A DNA stretch of 64,000 bases from contig NZ_RJZE01000010.1 of assembly GCF_003986935.1 (NCBI RefSeq), forward strand, positions 124,001-188,000, given 5' to 3'. A program made the position numbers and the translations under genes. The notes under the pieces are model-generated. The model searched no databases and was not told the origin of the DNA. It saw only the letters and a list, made by a program, of their open reading frames with translations. The stretch is from Paraburkholderia kururiensis JCM 10599 = LMG 19447. GTDB lineage: Bacteria > Pseudomonadota > Gammaproteobacteria > Burkholderiales > Burkholderiaceae. Below are positions 35,637 through 45,486 of this stretch, in pieces. Every line of letters begins with the position of its first letter. Within the stretch, counting starts at the first letter, position 1.

Positions 35637-36922
35637 GCGCGAGGGTCCTTGTCTTCGTCGGAAGACGGATCGTAGCCGTCTTCGTCGGTATCGTCATAGG
35701 GTTCGTCTGCGTACGTGTCTTCGTCCGCGTCTTGTTCGTACGAATCGTCTTCGTACAGGTCTTCTTCCGCAAAACCGTGAGCTGCGTCCTCGGCGCCGAA
35801 GCCGAGCGCTGCGATCAGTTCCTGCATGTCTTGCGGCACCTCGGCGCGCCAGCGCATGGGCCGGCCGGTACGCGGATGCACGAGACCGAGCTGCCACGCG
35901 TGCAGCGCCTGGCGAGCGAAACCACCAGGCAACGGCGTGACGGAACGCTTGCCGCGCGCGCGTCCGTACACGGGATCGCCCAGCAGCGGATGACCGACGT
36001 GCGCGCAATGCACGCGAATCTGGTGCGTGCGGCCCGTCTCCAGATCGCAGTGAATCGCGCTGACGGGCTGACCCTGCCAGACCGTCGAGTCGACCAGCCG
36101 AAAATGCGTGCGCGCCGGCTTGCCCGAAGCCCCCGCCACGACCGCCATGCGCGTGCGTTCGCGCGGATCGCGTCCAATGGGCGCGTCGATGGCGCCTTCC
36201 TCGGGCATGTTGCCCCACACGAGCGCGAGATAACGGCGCTTCACTGTGCGCGCCTGCAACTGGCGCACGAGATCGGTCTGCGCCTCGAGCGTGCGCGCCA
36301 CGACCATCAGGCCCGATGTTTCCTTGTCGAGCCGATGTACGATGCCCGCTCGTGGCAGCCCCGCCGCCGCTTCGCCATAGCGATGCAGCAGGCCGTTGAG
36401 CACCGTGCCGCTCCAGTTGCCCGCGGCGGGATGCACGACGAGCCCGGCCGGCTTGTCGATCACGACGAGCGTGTCGTCCTCATAGACGATCTCGAGCGGC
36501 ACCGGCTCCGGCGTGAACGCCAGTTGCTCGGGCAAGAGGTCGGGCACGAGTTCGATCGTCGCGCCAAGCGGCACCGGCTGGCGGATCTTCGCGGGCGCTC
36601 CGTTCACGCGCACACGCTGCGCCTCGATCCACGCCTGCAGGCGGCTGCGCGAAAATTCCGGGAAGACTTTGGCGACCACCTTGTCGAGTCGCTCGCCGGC
36701 CAGTTGAGGCGGCACCTCGGCCACGCGCGGCGCGGCCGCGTCGCGTTGTGGGACCTCGGCGCCGACGTCCGCTTCGCGGCCGGAAAGCGCGAGTTCGTCG
36801 CTCTCCAGTTCGTCGTCGAGCGGCTCGCCTGCAACTGCGTCGTCGGGCGAGCCGCCCAGGCTATAATCGCTGCTGTTTTTGGCGCCGGCTGCTGCGGCGT
36901 CCCGAGGATCTGAACGGGTCAT
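35633..36922 (-). CDS. rluD: 23S rRNA pseudouridine(1911/1915/1917) synthase RluD
   Basis: A 429-residue RluA-family pseudouridine synthase. An S4 RNA-binding domain ([20 protein letters not shown]) precedes the catalytic domain, whose active Asp is in [27 protein letters not shown] follows. It carries two unusual extensions: an acidic Asp/Glu/Ala-rich N-terminus of about 65 residues and a C-terminal tail of about 45 residues that is mostly Asp, Glu and Tyr. Start at 36922 (MTRSDPRDA). It is divergent from bamD with only 37 bp between the start codons, and coupled to pgeF. Confidence 0.94.
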   Translation of the reverse strand: MTRSDPRDAAAAGAKNSSDYSLGGSPDDAVAGEPLDDELESDELALSGREADVGAEVPQRDAAAPRVAEVPPQLAGERLDKVVAKVFPEFSRSRLQAWIEAQRVRVNGAPAKIRQPVPLGATIELVPDLLPEQLAFTPEPVPLEIVYEDDTLVVIDKPAGLVVHPAAGNWSGTVLNGLLHRYGEAAAGLPRAGIVHRLDKETSGLMVVARTLEAQTDLVRQLQARTVKRRYLALVWGNMPEEGAIDAPIGRDPRERTRMAVVAGASGKPARTHFRLVDSTVWQGQPVSAIHCDLETGRTHQIRVHCAHVGHPLLGDPVYGRARGKRSVTPLPGGFARQALHAWQLGLVHPRTGRPMRWRAEVPQDMQELIAALGFGAEDAAHGFAEEDLYEDDSYEQDADEDTYADEPYDDTDEDGYDPSSDEDKDPRA

Positions 36923-36959
36923 TGAGTTGGGTCGACTGGACCTGAAGCTGAACTGGAAA

Positions 36960-37907
36960 ATGCGAGCCTTGAACACCACTACTCCATCCGGCCCACGCGC
37001 CGCACGGGTCACTACCAGGCAAACGGCGCGACTCGCGGCACATTGCGGGGCCCAACATGAAGCGCAGGAAGCGGCCGAAGGAACGGTCCTGGCGGCCTCG
37101 CGCACGGCTCGCGGCATCGTGAAGTACGCGGTTTGCGCCGCGGCGCTGGCCATCGTGGCAGCCTGCCATGGTCTGCCGGAAAAAACCGACGAGACAGCGG
37201 CCTGGCCGAACAACAAATTATATATGGAGGCCCAGGACGCGCTCTCCGGCAGCGACTGGGGCAAGTGCGCGAAGTACTTCGAACTGCTTGAAGGTCGCGA
37301 CCCGTTCGGCCACTTCGCCCAGCAGGCGCAGATCAATGTGGCGTACTGCAACTGGAAGGACGGCGAAACGGCCGCCGCCGACGACGCCGTCGACCGCTTC
37401 ATCCGGCTGCATCCGGACCACCCCGACATCGCCTACGCGTACTACCTGAAGGGCATGATCCACTTCAACGACGACCTCGGTCTGTTCGGCCGCTTCTCCG
37501 GCCAGGACATGAGCGAGCGCGATCCGAAGTCGCTGCGCGAGTCGTATGACGCGTTCAAGGCCGTGGTGGACCGCTACCCGAACAGCAAGTACGCACCGGA
37601 TGCGGCGCAGCGCATGCGCTACATCGTGAACGCGCTCGCCTCGCACGAAGTGCACGCCGCCGACTACTACTATCGGCGCGGCGCCTATGTGGCCGCCATC
37701 AACCGCGCGCAGCTGGCGATCAAGGAGTATCGCAACGCGCCCGCTATCGAAGACGCGCTGCACATCATGATGCTGTCGTATCAGAAGCTCAACGAGCCGC
37801 AGCTCGCAGACGATACGAAGCGCGTCTTGGCCGCCACGTTCCCGGACAGCCCGTACGTCACCGGACACGCGCGACCCACCAAGGCGAAATCCTGGTGGCA
37901 GTTCTGA
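36960..37907 (+). CDS. bamD: outer membrane assembly factor BamD (lipoprotein)
   Basis: A TPR lipoprotein of the BAM complex that inserts beta-barrel proteins. The lipobox is [12 protein letters not shown]; the mature part has TPR-like repeats ([55 protein letters not shown]). From the ATG at 36960 the lipid-attachment Cys is residue 69, far too deep for a normal signal peptide. An in-frame GTG at 37119 would give [16 protein letters not shown] with Cys16, a textbook lipoprotein signal, but it has no ribosome site. I report the long form and consider the short start quite possible. Confidence 0.9.
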   Translation: MRALNTTTPSGPRAARVTTRQTARLAAHCGAQHEAQEAAEGTVLAASRTARGIVKYAVCAAALAIVAACHGLPEKTDETAAWPNNKLYMEAQDALSGSDWGKCAKYFELLEGRDPFGHFAQQAQINVAYCNWKDGETAAADDAVDRFIRLHPDHPDIAYAYYLKGMIHFNDDLGLFGRFSGQDMSERDPKSLRESYDAFKAVVDRYPNSKYAPDAAQRMRYIVNALASHEVHAADYYYRRGAYVAAINRAQLAIKEYRNAPAIEDALHIMMLSYQKLNEPQLADDTKRVLAATFPDSPYVTGHARPTKAKSWWQF

Positions 37908-37933
37908 TCTGACCGCATCGCTGTTCTCAAAAC

Positions 37934-37966
37934 AAAAACGCCACGGCATTGCGCCGTGGCGTTTTT
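37934..37966. terminator. bidirectional Rho-independent terminator (bamD / rlmD)
   Basis: CGCCACGGC (37939-37947) pairs with GCCGTGGCG (37953-37961) around a 5-nt loop. Five A residues precede and five T residues follow the stem, so it can end transcription from both sides of this convergent pair. Confidence 0.9.
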
Positions 37967-38026
37967 CTTTACTGCCCGGGTCGTGCTTGCGGCGGACCGC
38001 AAGCACGACCGCCCGCTTAATCCCCT

Positions 38027-39451
38027 TCAGTCCCGCTCGAACAGCGCGATCGACTCGACGTGCGACGTATGCGGGAACATGTTCACCACGCCCGCGCCCT
38101 TGAGCCGGTAGCCGGCTTCGTGCACGAGCAGACCCGCGTCGCGCGCGAGCGTGGCGGGATTGCACGACACGTAGACGATGCGCGACGGCAGCGGACCGTC
38201 GCCCGACTGCGCGATCTCCGCGAGCGCCTTGGACACCGCAAGCGCCCCTTCGCGCGGCGGATCGACGAGGAACTTGTCGAAATGTCCCAGCGCGCGCATG
38301 TCGTCGGCGCTCACCTCGAACAGGTTGCGGCACGCGAACGACGTGTGCCCGTCCACACCGTTCTCTTTCGCGTTGGCAAGCGCACGCGTGGTCAGCGCCT
38401 CGCTGCCTTCGATACCCACCACCTCGCGCGCGAGTCGCGCGAGCGGCAGCGTGAAGTTGCCGATGCCGCAGAAGAGATCGAGCACCCTGTCGCTTGCAGC
38501 GGGCGCCAACAGCCGCAACGCACGGCCCACCAGCACACGGTTGATCTGGTGATTCACCTGCGTGAAATCGGTCGGCTTGAACGGCATGCGGATGCCGAAC
38601 TCCGGCAGCGTGTAATCGAGCTGCGCATCGAGCGGATAGAACGGGAAAACGGTGTCCGGTCCTTTCGGCTGCAGCCAGAACTGTACGTTGTGCTCGTCGG
38701 CAAACACGCGCAGCAGCGCCTCGTCGGCGGCGTTGATCGGCTCGAGAATGCGCAGCACCAGCGCCGTCACACTGGAACCCACCGCGAGTTCGATCTGCGG
38801 CATGCGTTCCTTGATCGACAGCCCCTCCACAAGGTGCCGCAGCGGCACGAGCATTGCTGAGACGTGAGGCGGCAGCACTTCGCAGCTCGTCATGTCGGCA
38901 ACATAGCTGCTCTTGCGCTCGTGAAAACCCACCAGCACGCCGCCCTTCTTCGGCACGTTGCGCACGGTGAGCCGCGCGCGATAGCGGTAGCCCCACGACG
39001 GGCCGTGGATGGGCCGGAACATGGTTTCGGCGCGCAGCTTCGCGAGATGCTGAAGGTTGTCTTCAAGCACCCGCTGCTTCACGGCGATCTGTGCCCGCAC
39101 GTCGAGATGCTGCATCGAACAGCCGCCACAGGTGCCGAAGAATTTGCACTGCGGCACGGTGCGCGTCACGCTTTCGCGCAGCACGTCGACCACCTGGGCC
39201 TGCTCGAAGCTCGGTTTTTTGCGATAACTGGAGTACGTGACGCGCTCGCCCGGCAGCGCGCCTTCGACGAAGATCACCTTGCCGGGCTGGCCGTCGTCGG
39301 TCACGGTGCGGCCAACGCCGCGCGCCTCCATGTCGAGCGACTCGATTTCGAGGGTCGGCGCCTGAAACGCGGTTTGCGGCGACGCGCCCTGGGCGCCACC
39401 GGCGGCGGTCTTTTCTTTTCTGGAGCGACGGGTGGAAGCAGCTTGGGACAC
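38027..39451 (-). CDS. rlmD: 23S rRNA (uracil-1939-C5)-methyltransferase RlmD
   Basis: A 474-residue SAM-dependent RNA m5U methyltransferase. An N-terminal TRAM domain ([16 protein letters not shown]) is followed by the iron-sulfur cysteines [10 protein letters not shown], the SAM-binding [23 protein letters not shown], and the catalytic Cys motif [12 protein letters not shown]. The first 30 residues are basic and Ser/Ala-rich. The start is taken as GTG at 39451, with AGGA 8 nt upstream; no ATG lies suitably close. It is divergent from the EEP hydrolase gene (156 bp between). Confidence 0.93.
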   Translation of the reverse strand: MSQAASTRRSRKEKTAAGGAQGASPQTAFQAPTLEIESLDMEARGVGRTVTDDGQPGKVIFVEGALPGERVTYSSYRKKPSFEQAQVVDVLRESVTRTVPQCKFFGTCGGCSMQHLDVRAQIAVKQRVLEDNLQHLAKLRAETMFRPIHGPSWGYRYRARLTVRNVPKKGGVLVGFHERKSSYVADMTSCEVLPPHVSAMLVPLRHLVEGLSIKERMPQIELAVGSSVTALVLRILEPINAADEALLRVFADEHNVQFWLQPKGPDTVFPFYPLDAQLDYTLPEFGIRMPFKPTDFTQVNHQINRVLVGRALRLLAPAASDRVLDLFCGIGNFTLPLARLAREVVGIEGSEALTTRALANAKENGVDGHTSFACRNLFEVSADDMRALGHFDKFLVDPPREGALAVSKALAEIAQSGDGPLPSRIVYVSCNPATLARDAGLLVHEAGYRLKGAGVVNMFPHTSHVESIALFERD

Positions 39452-39607
39452 CTGCGAATTCCTGGCAGACAATGGCTGGCACGCCAGCCGGTGAAAACGG
39501 ACAACAGCGCGGCAAAGGCGAGATTGTAGACGATGTGGACGGCGCGCCCGCGCAGTCCCGATCCGTCTGCAGCGCGGCAGCCCAACGAACCGTACCGGGA
39601 GATGACG

Positions 39608-40513
39608 ATGCGACTGATCAGCTGGAATGTCCAATGGGGACGCGACGCCGACGGCAAGGTCGACCTCGCGCGGACCGTGGCCGAGGCACGGCGCCTCGTG
39701 GACTTCGACGTGTTCTGCATGCAGGAGGTGACGCGCGGCTTCGGCGCGCTGCCCGGCCATCCCGGCGACGACCAGTTCGCCGAACTCGCTGCGTTGCTCC
39801 CGGGCTTCACGGTGCTCGATGCGATCGGCGCGGATCTTCCGGCGTTGCCGGCCGGCTCCGGCAGTTCGGGTTCTGTCGCTGACCTGGGCTCCGCCGCGGC
39901 CCACCCGCGCCGGCGGCAATTCGGCAACGCCATTGCCACGCGGCTGCCGGTCGAGCACGTGATCCGCCATTCGCTGCCCTGGCCTCCCGACCCAGCTGCG
40001 CCGTCCATGCAGCGCGTCGCGCTGGAGGCCATCATCCGCACGCCGGATCTTGGCCCGGTGCGCGTGCTCGTTACGCATCTGGAGTTCTATTCGATGCAGC
40101 AGCGCGTGGCGCAGGTCGACGAGCTGCGGAGTCTGCAACTGGAGGCCGCGGGCCACGCGGCCCATCCCGCTCCCGCCGAAAATGCCGAGGGACCCTTCGC
40201 GCCCACCAGCCGGCCCGCGAGCGCAGTTATCTGCGGCGACTTCAACAGCGATTTCGGCAGCGAGGCGTATCAGCGCATGCTCGCGCCGCTGGCGGGCAGC
40301 CCATCCTTCATCGACGCGTGGACCACGCTGCATCCGGGCCTGACGCCGCCGCCCACGGCCGGCGTTTACGACAAGGCGCAGTGGAGCGATGGGCCGATTG
40401 CCTGCGACTTCGTATTCGTCACGGAAGATCTGCGTGACCGGCTGAGGCGCTGCGAAATCGACGGCGCGACGCGCGCGTCCGACCATCAGCCGGTCGTGCT
40501 GGAAATGGATTGA
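39608..40513 (+). CDS. endonuclease/exonuclease/phosphatase (EEP) family protein
   Basis: A 301-residue EEP-fold hydrolase. Metal and catalytic motifs are intact: [21 protein letters not shown] (Glu), [22 protein letters not shown] and the last His in [12 protein letters not shown]. Such proteins act on DNA, RNA or phosphoesters; the sequence does not separate these. No signal peptide is visible, so it is cytoplasmic. GGGAG ends 6 nt before the ATG at 39608; another ATG at 39602 is too close to that site. Confidence 0.85.
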   Translation: MRLISWNVQWGRDADGKVDLARTVAEARRLVDFDVFCMQEVTRGFGALPGHPGDDQFAELAALLPGFTVLDAIGADLPALPAGSGSSGSVADLGSAAAHPRRRQFGNAIATRLPVEHVIRHSLPWPPDPAAPSMQRVALEAIIRTPDLGPVRVLVTHLEFYSMQQRVAQVDELRSLQLEAAGHAAHPAPAENAEGPFAPTSRPASAVICGDFNSDFGSEAYQRMLAPLAGSPSFIDAWTTLHPGLTPPPTAGVYDKAQWSDGPIACDFVFVTEDLRDRLRRCEIDGATRASDHQPVVLEMD

Positions 40514-40579
40514 CGGGACTGAAGCAGGTGCGCTTAAGGGGACGGCGCAAAGCGCAGCGGACCGTTCACCGATGGCGCA

Positions 40580-41356
40580 TCACTGGTCGAACGCCGCGAG
40601 GTATTCGGCCCAGTGCGCGGCCGATTCCTGCGCGAGCGAATTCTTCACGAGCGCGATCTCGTCCGCGTATTCGTCGGCGGAGAGGCCGCCGCGCATCAAC
40701 TGGAAGCGGCAATACAGCAGGTAGGTATTGACGACGTCCGTCTCGCAGTAATTGCGGATTTCCTCGATCCGCCCCTCCTGGAACGCCTGCCATACCTGGC
40801 CGCCGTCCATGCCGAGCTTGCCGGGAAAACCGCACAGCTTCGCGAGTGCGTCGAGCGGCGCATTCGCGCGCGCCTGGTACATCGCGAGCAGGTCCATCAG
40901 GTCGGTGTGGCGCGAGTGGTAGCGGCTGATGTAGTTGTTCCACTTGAACTCGCGATCGTCCTCGCCAAGATCCCAGTAGCGCGACGCGCGAATGCCGTGC
41001 ACGAGTGCCCGATAGTGGAGGACCGGCAGGTCGAAGCCGCCGCCGTTCCAGGACACGAGCTGCGGCGTGTACTTTTCGATGGTGCGGTAGAACGACTGGA
41101 TCAGCGCCCCCTCGCCGTCCGCGAGCGTGCCGAGCGAGCGCACGCGAAATCCGCCGCTGTCGCGAAACACGCACGAGATCGCGGCGACGCGCTGCAGATG
41201 GTGCGGCAGGAAATCGCTGCCGGTCTTTTCGCGGCGAGCCGCGAAGGCGTGCTCCGCCACTTCGGCGTCGGTCAGCGTGGCGGGAAGATCGTCGAGGCGT
41301 CGAATACCGGCGACATCGGGAATCGTCTCGATGTCGAATACGAGGATGGGTGTCAT
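40580..41356 (-). CDS. DEDDy-type 3'-5' exonuclease, PolB-exonuclease-like
   Basis: A 258-residue stand-alone 3'-5' exonuclease. Exo I is LVFDIETIPD (D and E), Exo II VSWNGGGFDLPVL, and Exo III NYCETDVVNTYLLY with the Tyr replaced in register by the usual DEDDy spacing. HTDLMDLLAMY follows the family of 'predicted PolB-like exonucleases' often found as single-domain proteins. It starts 3 bp downstream of the rpoS stop, so it is the last gene of the surE-pcm-nlpD-rpoS operon and may be stationary-phase expressed. Confidence 0.88.
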   Translation of the reverse strand: MTPILVFDIETIPDVAGIRRLDDLPATLTDAEVAEHAFAARREKTGSDFLPHHLQRVAAISCVFRDSGGFRVRSLGTLADGEGALIQSFYRTIEKYTPQLVSWNGGGFDLPVLHYRALVHGIRASRYWDLGEDDREFKWNNYISRYHSRHTDLMDLLAMYQARANAPLDALAKLCGFPGKLGMDGGQVWQAFQEGRIEEIRNYCETDVVNTYLLYCRFQLMRGGLSADEYADEIALVKNSLAQESAAHWAEYLAAFDQ

Positions 41357-41359
41357 CAG

Positions 41360-42451
41360 TTACAGAACGGCGTCCTTGCGCACGCCATTGGAGGCGAAGA
41401 AACGTTTGAGCCGCACGAGTGCCTCCTGCTGGATCTGCCGCACGCGTTCGCGCGTGAGGCCCATTTCGTCGGCGAGTTCTTCGAGGGTGGCCGGTTCGAT
41501 GTGGTTGAGGCCGAAACGGCGCTCGATCACGTGGCGGTGCTTGTCCGAGAGGCGCGCAAGCCAGGCGCGCGTGAGCGTTTCGAGTTCGCGGTGCTGGACT
41601 TCGGCATCGGGCGACTGGCTCTGGTCGTCGGACAAAAGGTCAAGCAGGCTGCTTGCCGGGTCGAGGTCGAGCGGCGCGTCGAGCGAGGCCGTATGCTCGT
41701 TGAGCGCGAGGATGTCCGTGACTTCCTCGGTGGTCTTGCCGGTGAGATAAGCGATGTCGTCGATGCTGGCGTCGCGCCGCTCGGCGGCTTCGCCCGAATT
41801 GAGCGAATTCTTTTCGAGGTGGCGCTTCGCGCGCAGCACCTGGTTCAGCTCGCGGATGACGTGCACGGGCAGCCGCACGGTGCGCGCCTGGTTCATGATG
41901 GCGCGCTCGATGCTCTGGCGGATCCACCAGGTGGCATACGTCGAGAAGCGGAACCCGCGTGCCGGATCGAATTTCTCGATGGCGTGCATGAGGCCCAGGT
42001 TGCCCTCCTCGATCAGATCGAGCAGCGGCACGCCGCGATTCAGGTAACCCTTCGCGATGCTCACGACGAGCCGCAGATTGCGCTCGATCATGACCTGCCG
42101 CGCCTCGAACTCGCCGGCCTTCGCGAGCCGCGAGTAGCGCTGCTCCTCCTCCACGGTGAGGAGCGGCTTCACGCTGATGCGATTCAGATAATGCTGGATG
42201 GTGTCGGCCGTCAGTTCGGCCTGAAGGAGCGCGCGAAAGTCGTCGGCGTCGGGTGCCGCCTCCCGGCTGCCCTCCTGCTCTTCGGCTTCGTCCCCACCGG
42301 CTTCCCGCTCGTCGAAATCGCGACCGCCGTCGTTGCTGTCGAGCGATTCGTCTTCGTTCGCCGATGCGCCGCCCTCGTCCACCGAAGCCTCGGCGGCTCG
42401 GTTCACGGACTCGCTCCCGGTTTGCTGCTGGCGGCGCTTCGGTTTCGGCAT
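41360..42451 (-). CDS. rpoS: RNA polymerase sigma factor RpoS
   Basis: A 363-residue sigma-70 family factor of the RpoS group, controlling general stress and stationary phase. Region 1.2 (DADDFRALLQAELTADTIQHY) is followed by region 2 with the -10 recognition helix (GFRFSTYATWWIRQSIERAI), region 3 (RLPVHVIRELNQVLRAKRHL) and region 4 with the -35 helix (LADEMGLTRERVRQIQQEAL). An acidic N-terminal extension of about 65 residues is present, as in other beta-proteobacterial RpoS. It lies 11 bp after nlpD; a major rpoS promoter often sits inside nlpD. Confidence 0.96.
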   Translation of the reverse strand: MPKPKRRQQQTGSESVNRAAEASVDEGGASANEDESLDSNDGGRDFDEREAGGDEAEEQEGSREAAPDADDFRALLQAELTADTIQHYLNRISVKPLLTVEEEQRYSRLAKAGEFEARQVMIERNLRLVVSIAKGYLNRGVPLLDLIEEGNLGLMHAIEKFDPARGFRFSTYATWWIRQSIERAIMNQARTVRLPVHVIRELNQVLRAKRHLEKNSLNSGEAAERRDASIDDIAYLTGKTTEEVTDILALNEHTASLDAPLDLDPASSLLDLLSDDQSQSPDAEVQHRELETLTRAWLARLSDKHRHVIERRFGLNHIEPATLEELADEMGLTRERVRQIQQEALVRLKRFFASNGVRKDAVL

Positions 42452-42462
42452 GGTCAGCTCGC

Positions 42463-43386
42463 TTATTGCGGCGGCAAATACTTCAGCGGGTCGACAGGTT
42501 TACCCTGACGGCGAACTTCGAAATGCAGCATGACGCGGTCCGAATCGGTATTCCCCATTTCGGCGATCTTCTGCCCCTTCGTGACCGCATCCCCCTCTTT
42601 TACCATCAAAGCGCTGTTATGTGCATACGCCGTGAGGTACGTCGCATCATGCTTGATGATAATGAGATTGCCGTATCCGCGCAGCCCATTTCCGGCATAG
42701 ACCACGCGTCCGTCCGCAGCGGCCTTCACGGCCTGGCCCTGCGAGCCGCCGATGTTGACGCCCTTGTTCTTCGAATCGTCGAAGGTATTGAGGATCGGGC
42801 CGCGCACCGGCCACGAGAACGCGATGGTGCCGCCGCTCGCCGCGCTCGTGTCGCTCGCGGCGGGCTGCGGAGGAATCGTGGTTGCCGTGGAGGCTGAACC
42901 GTTCGTGGAGGGCGCAGTTGCCGAGCTCGTCGACGCAGCCCCCGCGGCAGTCGAGCCGCCAAGCGGTGCGCTTTGCACGCCGCCGCCCACGATGGGTGAC
43001 GTGGCCACGCCAGGCGTTGCACCGGCAACGTTCGCGCCCGGCGGCGCCACGCGCAACAGCTGATCGACCTCGATCTGGTTGGGGTTCGCCAGGTTGTTCC
43101 ACGTGGCGATGTCGCGATAGTTCTGACCGTTCTCGAGCGCAATGCGATAAAGCGTGTCGCCCGGCTTCACCCGGTAATAGCCCGGCGGGGGTGGTCCGAG
43201 CGGCACGGCGGGCTGCGCCGTGGCAGCGGCCGTGTTGAGCGCACTGGAGCGATCGACCACCGGCGCGTTGTCGAGCCGCGTGGCGCACGCCGTCAGCAGA
43301 GAAATCGCGAGCACGCATGCGCTACGTTGAAAAACCGTCAGATCTACATTCATTTTGTTTCTTTGCATCGCGCGCAACATACTCAT
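42463..43386 (-). CDS. nlpD: murein hydrolase activator NlpD (LysM + M23 lipoprotein)
   Basis: A 307-residue outer-membrane lipoprotein activating amidases at division. The lipobox is ISLLTACATR; a LysM domain follows (YYRVKPGDTLYRIALENGQN), then a Gly/Ala/Ser/Thr-rich linker, and a degenerate M23 domain (IAFSWPVRGPILNTF, GNLIIIKHDATYLTAYAHNS, LHFEVRRQGKPVDPLKYL). Start is uncertain: ATG codons at 43386, 43380, 43368 and 43353 are all possible, and TTG at 43395 overlaps the pcm stop as TTGA with GGAG 4 nt upstream. I give the ATG at 43386. It precedes rpoS, the classic arrangement. Confidence 0.92.
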   Translation of the reverse strand: MSMLRAMQRNKMNVDLTVFQRSACVLAISLLTACATRLDNAPVVDRSSALNTAAATAQPAVPLGPPPPGYYRVKPGDTLYRIALENGQNYRDIATWNNLANPNQIEVDQLLRVAPPGANVAGATPGVATSPIVGGGVQSAPLGGSTAAGAASTSSATAPSTNGSASTATTIPPQPAASDTSAASGGTIAFSWPVRGPILNTFDDSKNKGVNIGGSQGQAVKAAADGRVVYAGNGLRGYGNLIIIKHDATYLTAYAHNSALMVKEGDAVTKGQKIAEMGNTDSDRVMLHFEVRRQGKPVDPLKYLPPQ

Positions 43387-43391
43387 CGTTT

Positions 43392-44552
43392 TCAAATCAC
43401 TCCGGATTTTAAGGGGACAAAGAAAACGCGATCAAGCCGCACCTCGCGCCATTGCGCAGGCCCCGTGCGCTCCACCAGCGTGAGCACCTGGGCGCTCTCG
43501 CCTTGCGCGCCCACTGCGCCCGCAGCGCCCTGCTCGGCCACCGGCGCCACGAGCCGCCCGCCGATGGCGAGCTGATCGAGAAGTGCCTGCGGCACGTCGA
43601 GCCCAGCCGCGGCGATCACGATCGCGTCGAACGGCGCCGCTGCCGGCAGGCCCAGCCTCCCGTCGCCGTAATGCAGGCGGATGTTCGGAATGCGCAGCGG
43701 ACGCAGATTCGTCTTGGCCCGCTCGTAGAGCGGCTTGATCCGTTCGATCGAATACACCTCGCGTGCCACCTGGCTCAGCACCGCGGCCTGATACCCGCAA
43801 CCCGTGCCGATTTCGAGCACGCTCGCCAGCGGCCGGCCCGCGGCAGCAAGCTCGATCATGCGGGCCACGACCGAAGGCTTCGAGATCGTCTGGTGATGGC
43901 CGATCGGCAACGCCGCATCTTCGTAGGCCTGGGTCGCGAGGCCCGGGTCGACGAACATGTGGCGCGGCACGACCGACATCGCATTGAGCACGCGTGAATC
44001 GGCAATGCCGTTCGCCCGCAGCCGTTCGACCATACGCTCGCGCACCCGTTCCGAGGTCAGCGCGAGCGCGCCGTTCAAGGCGACATTGGGCGCGCCGGCC
44101 GGCGTCGCGCGAGCGCCGCCAACGCCGACTGCCCGGACCGGCTTCGACAACAACGATGCGGCGCCAGCCGCCTTCTTCGGTGCGCCGGCAAGCGAAGCGA
44201 CAGACGCGCCTCGCGGCCGCGCCGCGCTCTGGGGCTTCGTCGACACCGTGCCTTGCGGCGTGCCGGCGTCACGCGTCTTGATCGCGATGGGCTGCGCTGA
44301 CTTCGCCGTGGCAGGCCGCGCTGCACGTGGCGACGTGGCCACCGCGGGTTTCGCTACAACGCCGGGCTTTGCGGCAGCAAGCGGCTTCGGTGATAGGGCC
44401 GGCGATCTGGCGACGCCCGCCGGCTTCACCGCGCCCGCCGCGCTCGTCGACTTAGCGGCGCGCGCATCGAGCGGACCGGCATCGCGCTTGCGCGGCTCGC
44501 GCACGAGGTCGGCGAGCCCCAGCGGAAAACGCTTTGCGCGCTCGCCTGTCAT
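43392..44552 (-). CDS. pcm: protein-L-isoaspartate O-methyltransferase with long N-terminal extension
   Basis: A 386-residue protein. The C-terminal 220 residues are a complete PCMT repairing isoaspartate: [20 protein letters not shown], the SAM motif [17 protein letters not shown], and [10 protein letters not shown]. The first about 165 residues have no counterpart in E. coli Pcm. They are Ala/Pro/Lys/Arg-rich ([35 protein letters not shown]) and look disordered. Start at 44552 overlaps the surE stop as ATGA. The same reading frame extends much further upstream but only antisense to surE's frame, so that part is rejected. Confidence 0.9.
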   Translation of the reverse strand: MTGERAKRFPLGLADLVREPRKRDAGPLDARAAKSTSAAGAVKPAGVARSPALSPKPLAAAKPGVVAKPAVATSPRAARPATAKSAQPIAIKTRDAGTPQGTVSTKPQSAARPRGASVASLAGAPKKAAGAASLLSKPVRAVGVGGARATPAGAPNVALNGALALTSERVRERMVERLRANGIADSRVLNAMSVVPRHMFVDPGLATQAYEDAALPIGHHQTISKPSVVARMIELAAAGRPLASVLEIGTGCGYQAAVLSQVAREVYSIERIKPLYERAKTNLRPLRIPNIRLHYGDGRLGLPAAAPFDAIVIAAAGLDVPQALLDQLAIGGRLVAPVAEQGAAGAVGAQGESAQVLTLVERTGPAQWREVRLDRVFFVPLKSGVI

Positions 44553-45307
44553 GAAGCCCTGCGGCCTGCGCGAAGCCAGTCGCGCGCAACGGGAAGCATC
44601 TGCGTGTGGGTAAGGTCGAGTTGCAGCGGCGTGATGGACACGTGGCCCGTTGCGACCGCGTGAAAGTCGGTGCCCTCGCTCGCATCGCGCGCGCTGCCCG
44701 ACGGACCGATCCAGTAGATCGGCTCGCCGCGCGGATTGGTCTGGCGGATCACGGGCTGCGACGGATGGCGCTTGCCGAGGCGCGTGACGCGCCAGTCGCC
44801 GAGTTCGTCGTAAGGCCGGTTCGGAATATTGACGTTGAGGAGCGGATGCCCCGGCAGCGGATGCTCGAGAAAATGCGCGACGATTTCGACCGCTACGCGG
44901 GTCGCATCTTCGAGATGCACCCAGTCCTTGTCGACCAGCGAAAACGCAATGGCCGGCACGCCGAACATGATGCCTTCCGTAGCGGCGGCAACCGTGCCCG
45001 AGTACAGCGTGTCCTCGCCCATGTTCTGGCCGTTGTTGATGCCGGATACGACGAGGTCGGGCTTGTGATCCAGCATGCCCGTGAGCGCGATGTGGACCGA
45101 ATCCGTGGGCGTGCCGTTCACGTAGTAGAAGCCGTTCGCCGAGCGCAGCACCGAAAGCGGCCGCGAGAGCGTGAGCGAGTTCGACGCGCCGCTGCAGTTT
45201 TGCTCGGGCGCCATCACCGTGACATCGGCAAGCGGCTTGAGCGCCGCGTAAAGCGCGGCGAGTCCGGGTGCCAGATAGCCGTCGTCGTTGCTGAGGAGTA
45301 TTCGCAT
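44549..45307 (-). CDS. surE: 5'/3'-nucleotidase SurE
   Basis: A 252-residue metal-dependent survival-protein nucleotidase acting on nucleoside monophosphates. N-terminal [16 protein letters not shown] carries the metal-binding Asp-Asp; [19 protein letters not shown] is the second signature, and NVNIPNRP follows. The start at 45307 gives the standard N-terminus; an upstream TTG/ATG extension adds only a non-conserved stretch. First gene of surE-pcm-nlpD-rpoS-exonuclease; overlapping stop/start codons join the first two. Confidence 0.96.
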   Translation of the reverse strand: MRILLSNDDGYLAPGLAALYAALKPLADVTVMAPEQNCSGASNSLTLSRPLSVLRSANGFYYVNGTPTDSVHIALTGMLDHKPDLVVSGINNGQNMGEDTLYSGTVAAATEGIMFGVPAIAFSLVDKDWVHLEDATRVAVEIVAHFLEHPLPGHPLLNVNIPNRPYDELGDWRVTRLGKRHPSQPVIRQTNPRGEPIYWIGPSGSARDASEGTDFHAVATGHVSITPLQLDLTHTQMLPVARDWLRAGRRAS

Positions 45308-45486
45308 CGGCCGATTGTAACCGAGGAAAGAAGGCACGCGAACGACACAGCTTGCCGCGCCGCCGTCTACGCATCACCGCGCGAGTGCGCAGTTTTCCAG
45401 CGGGCGACGCAGGCGCAAAAGCGCACGTCCGTTCGCCATGCCGTACACTGCACGTCCGGCATTCGCCTGCATTGTGAGGAGACGTC

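Noticed and set aside
37218..38996. 592-codon minus-strand frame covering bamD and part of rlmD
   Set aside because: Crosses the strong bidirectional terminator and is antisense to bamD; composition is that of a shadow frame.
43395..43395. TTG start for nlpD overlapping the pcm stop (TTGA)
   Set aside because: Kept as an alternative only: GGAG spacing is short (4 nt) and several ATG codons follow within 45 bp.
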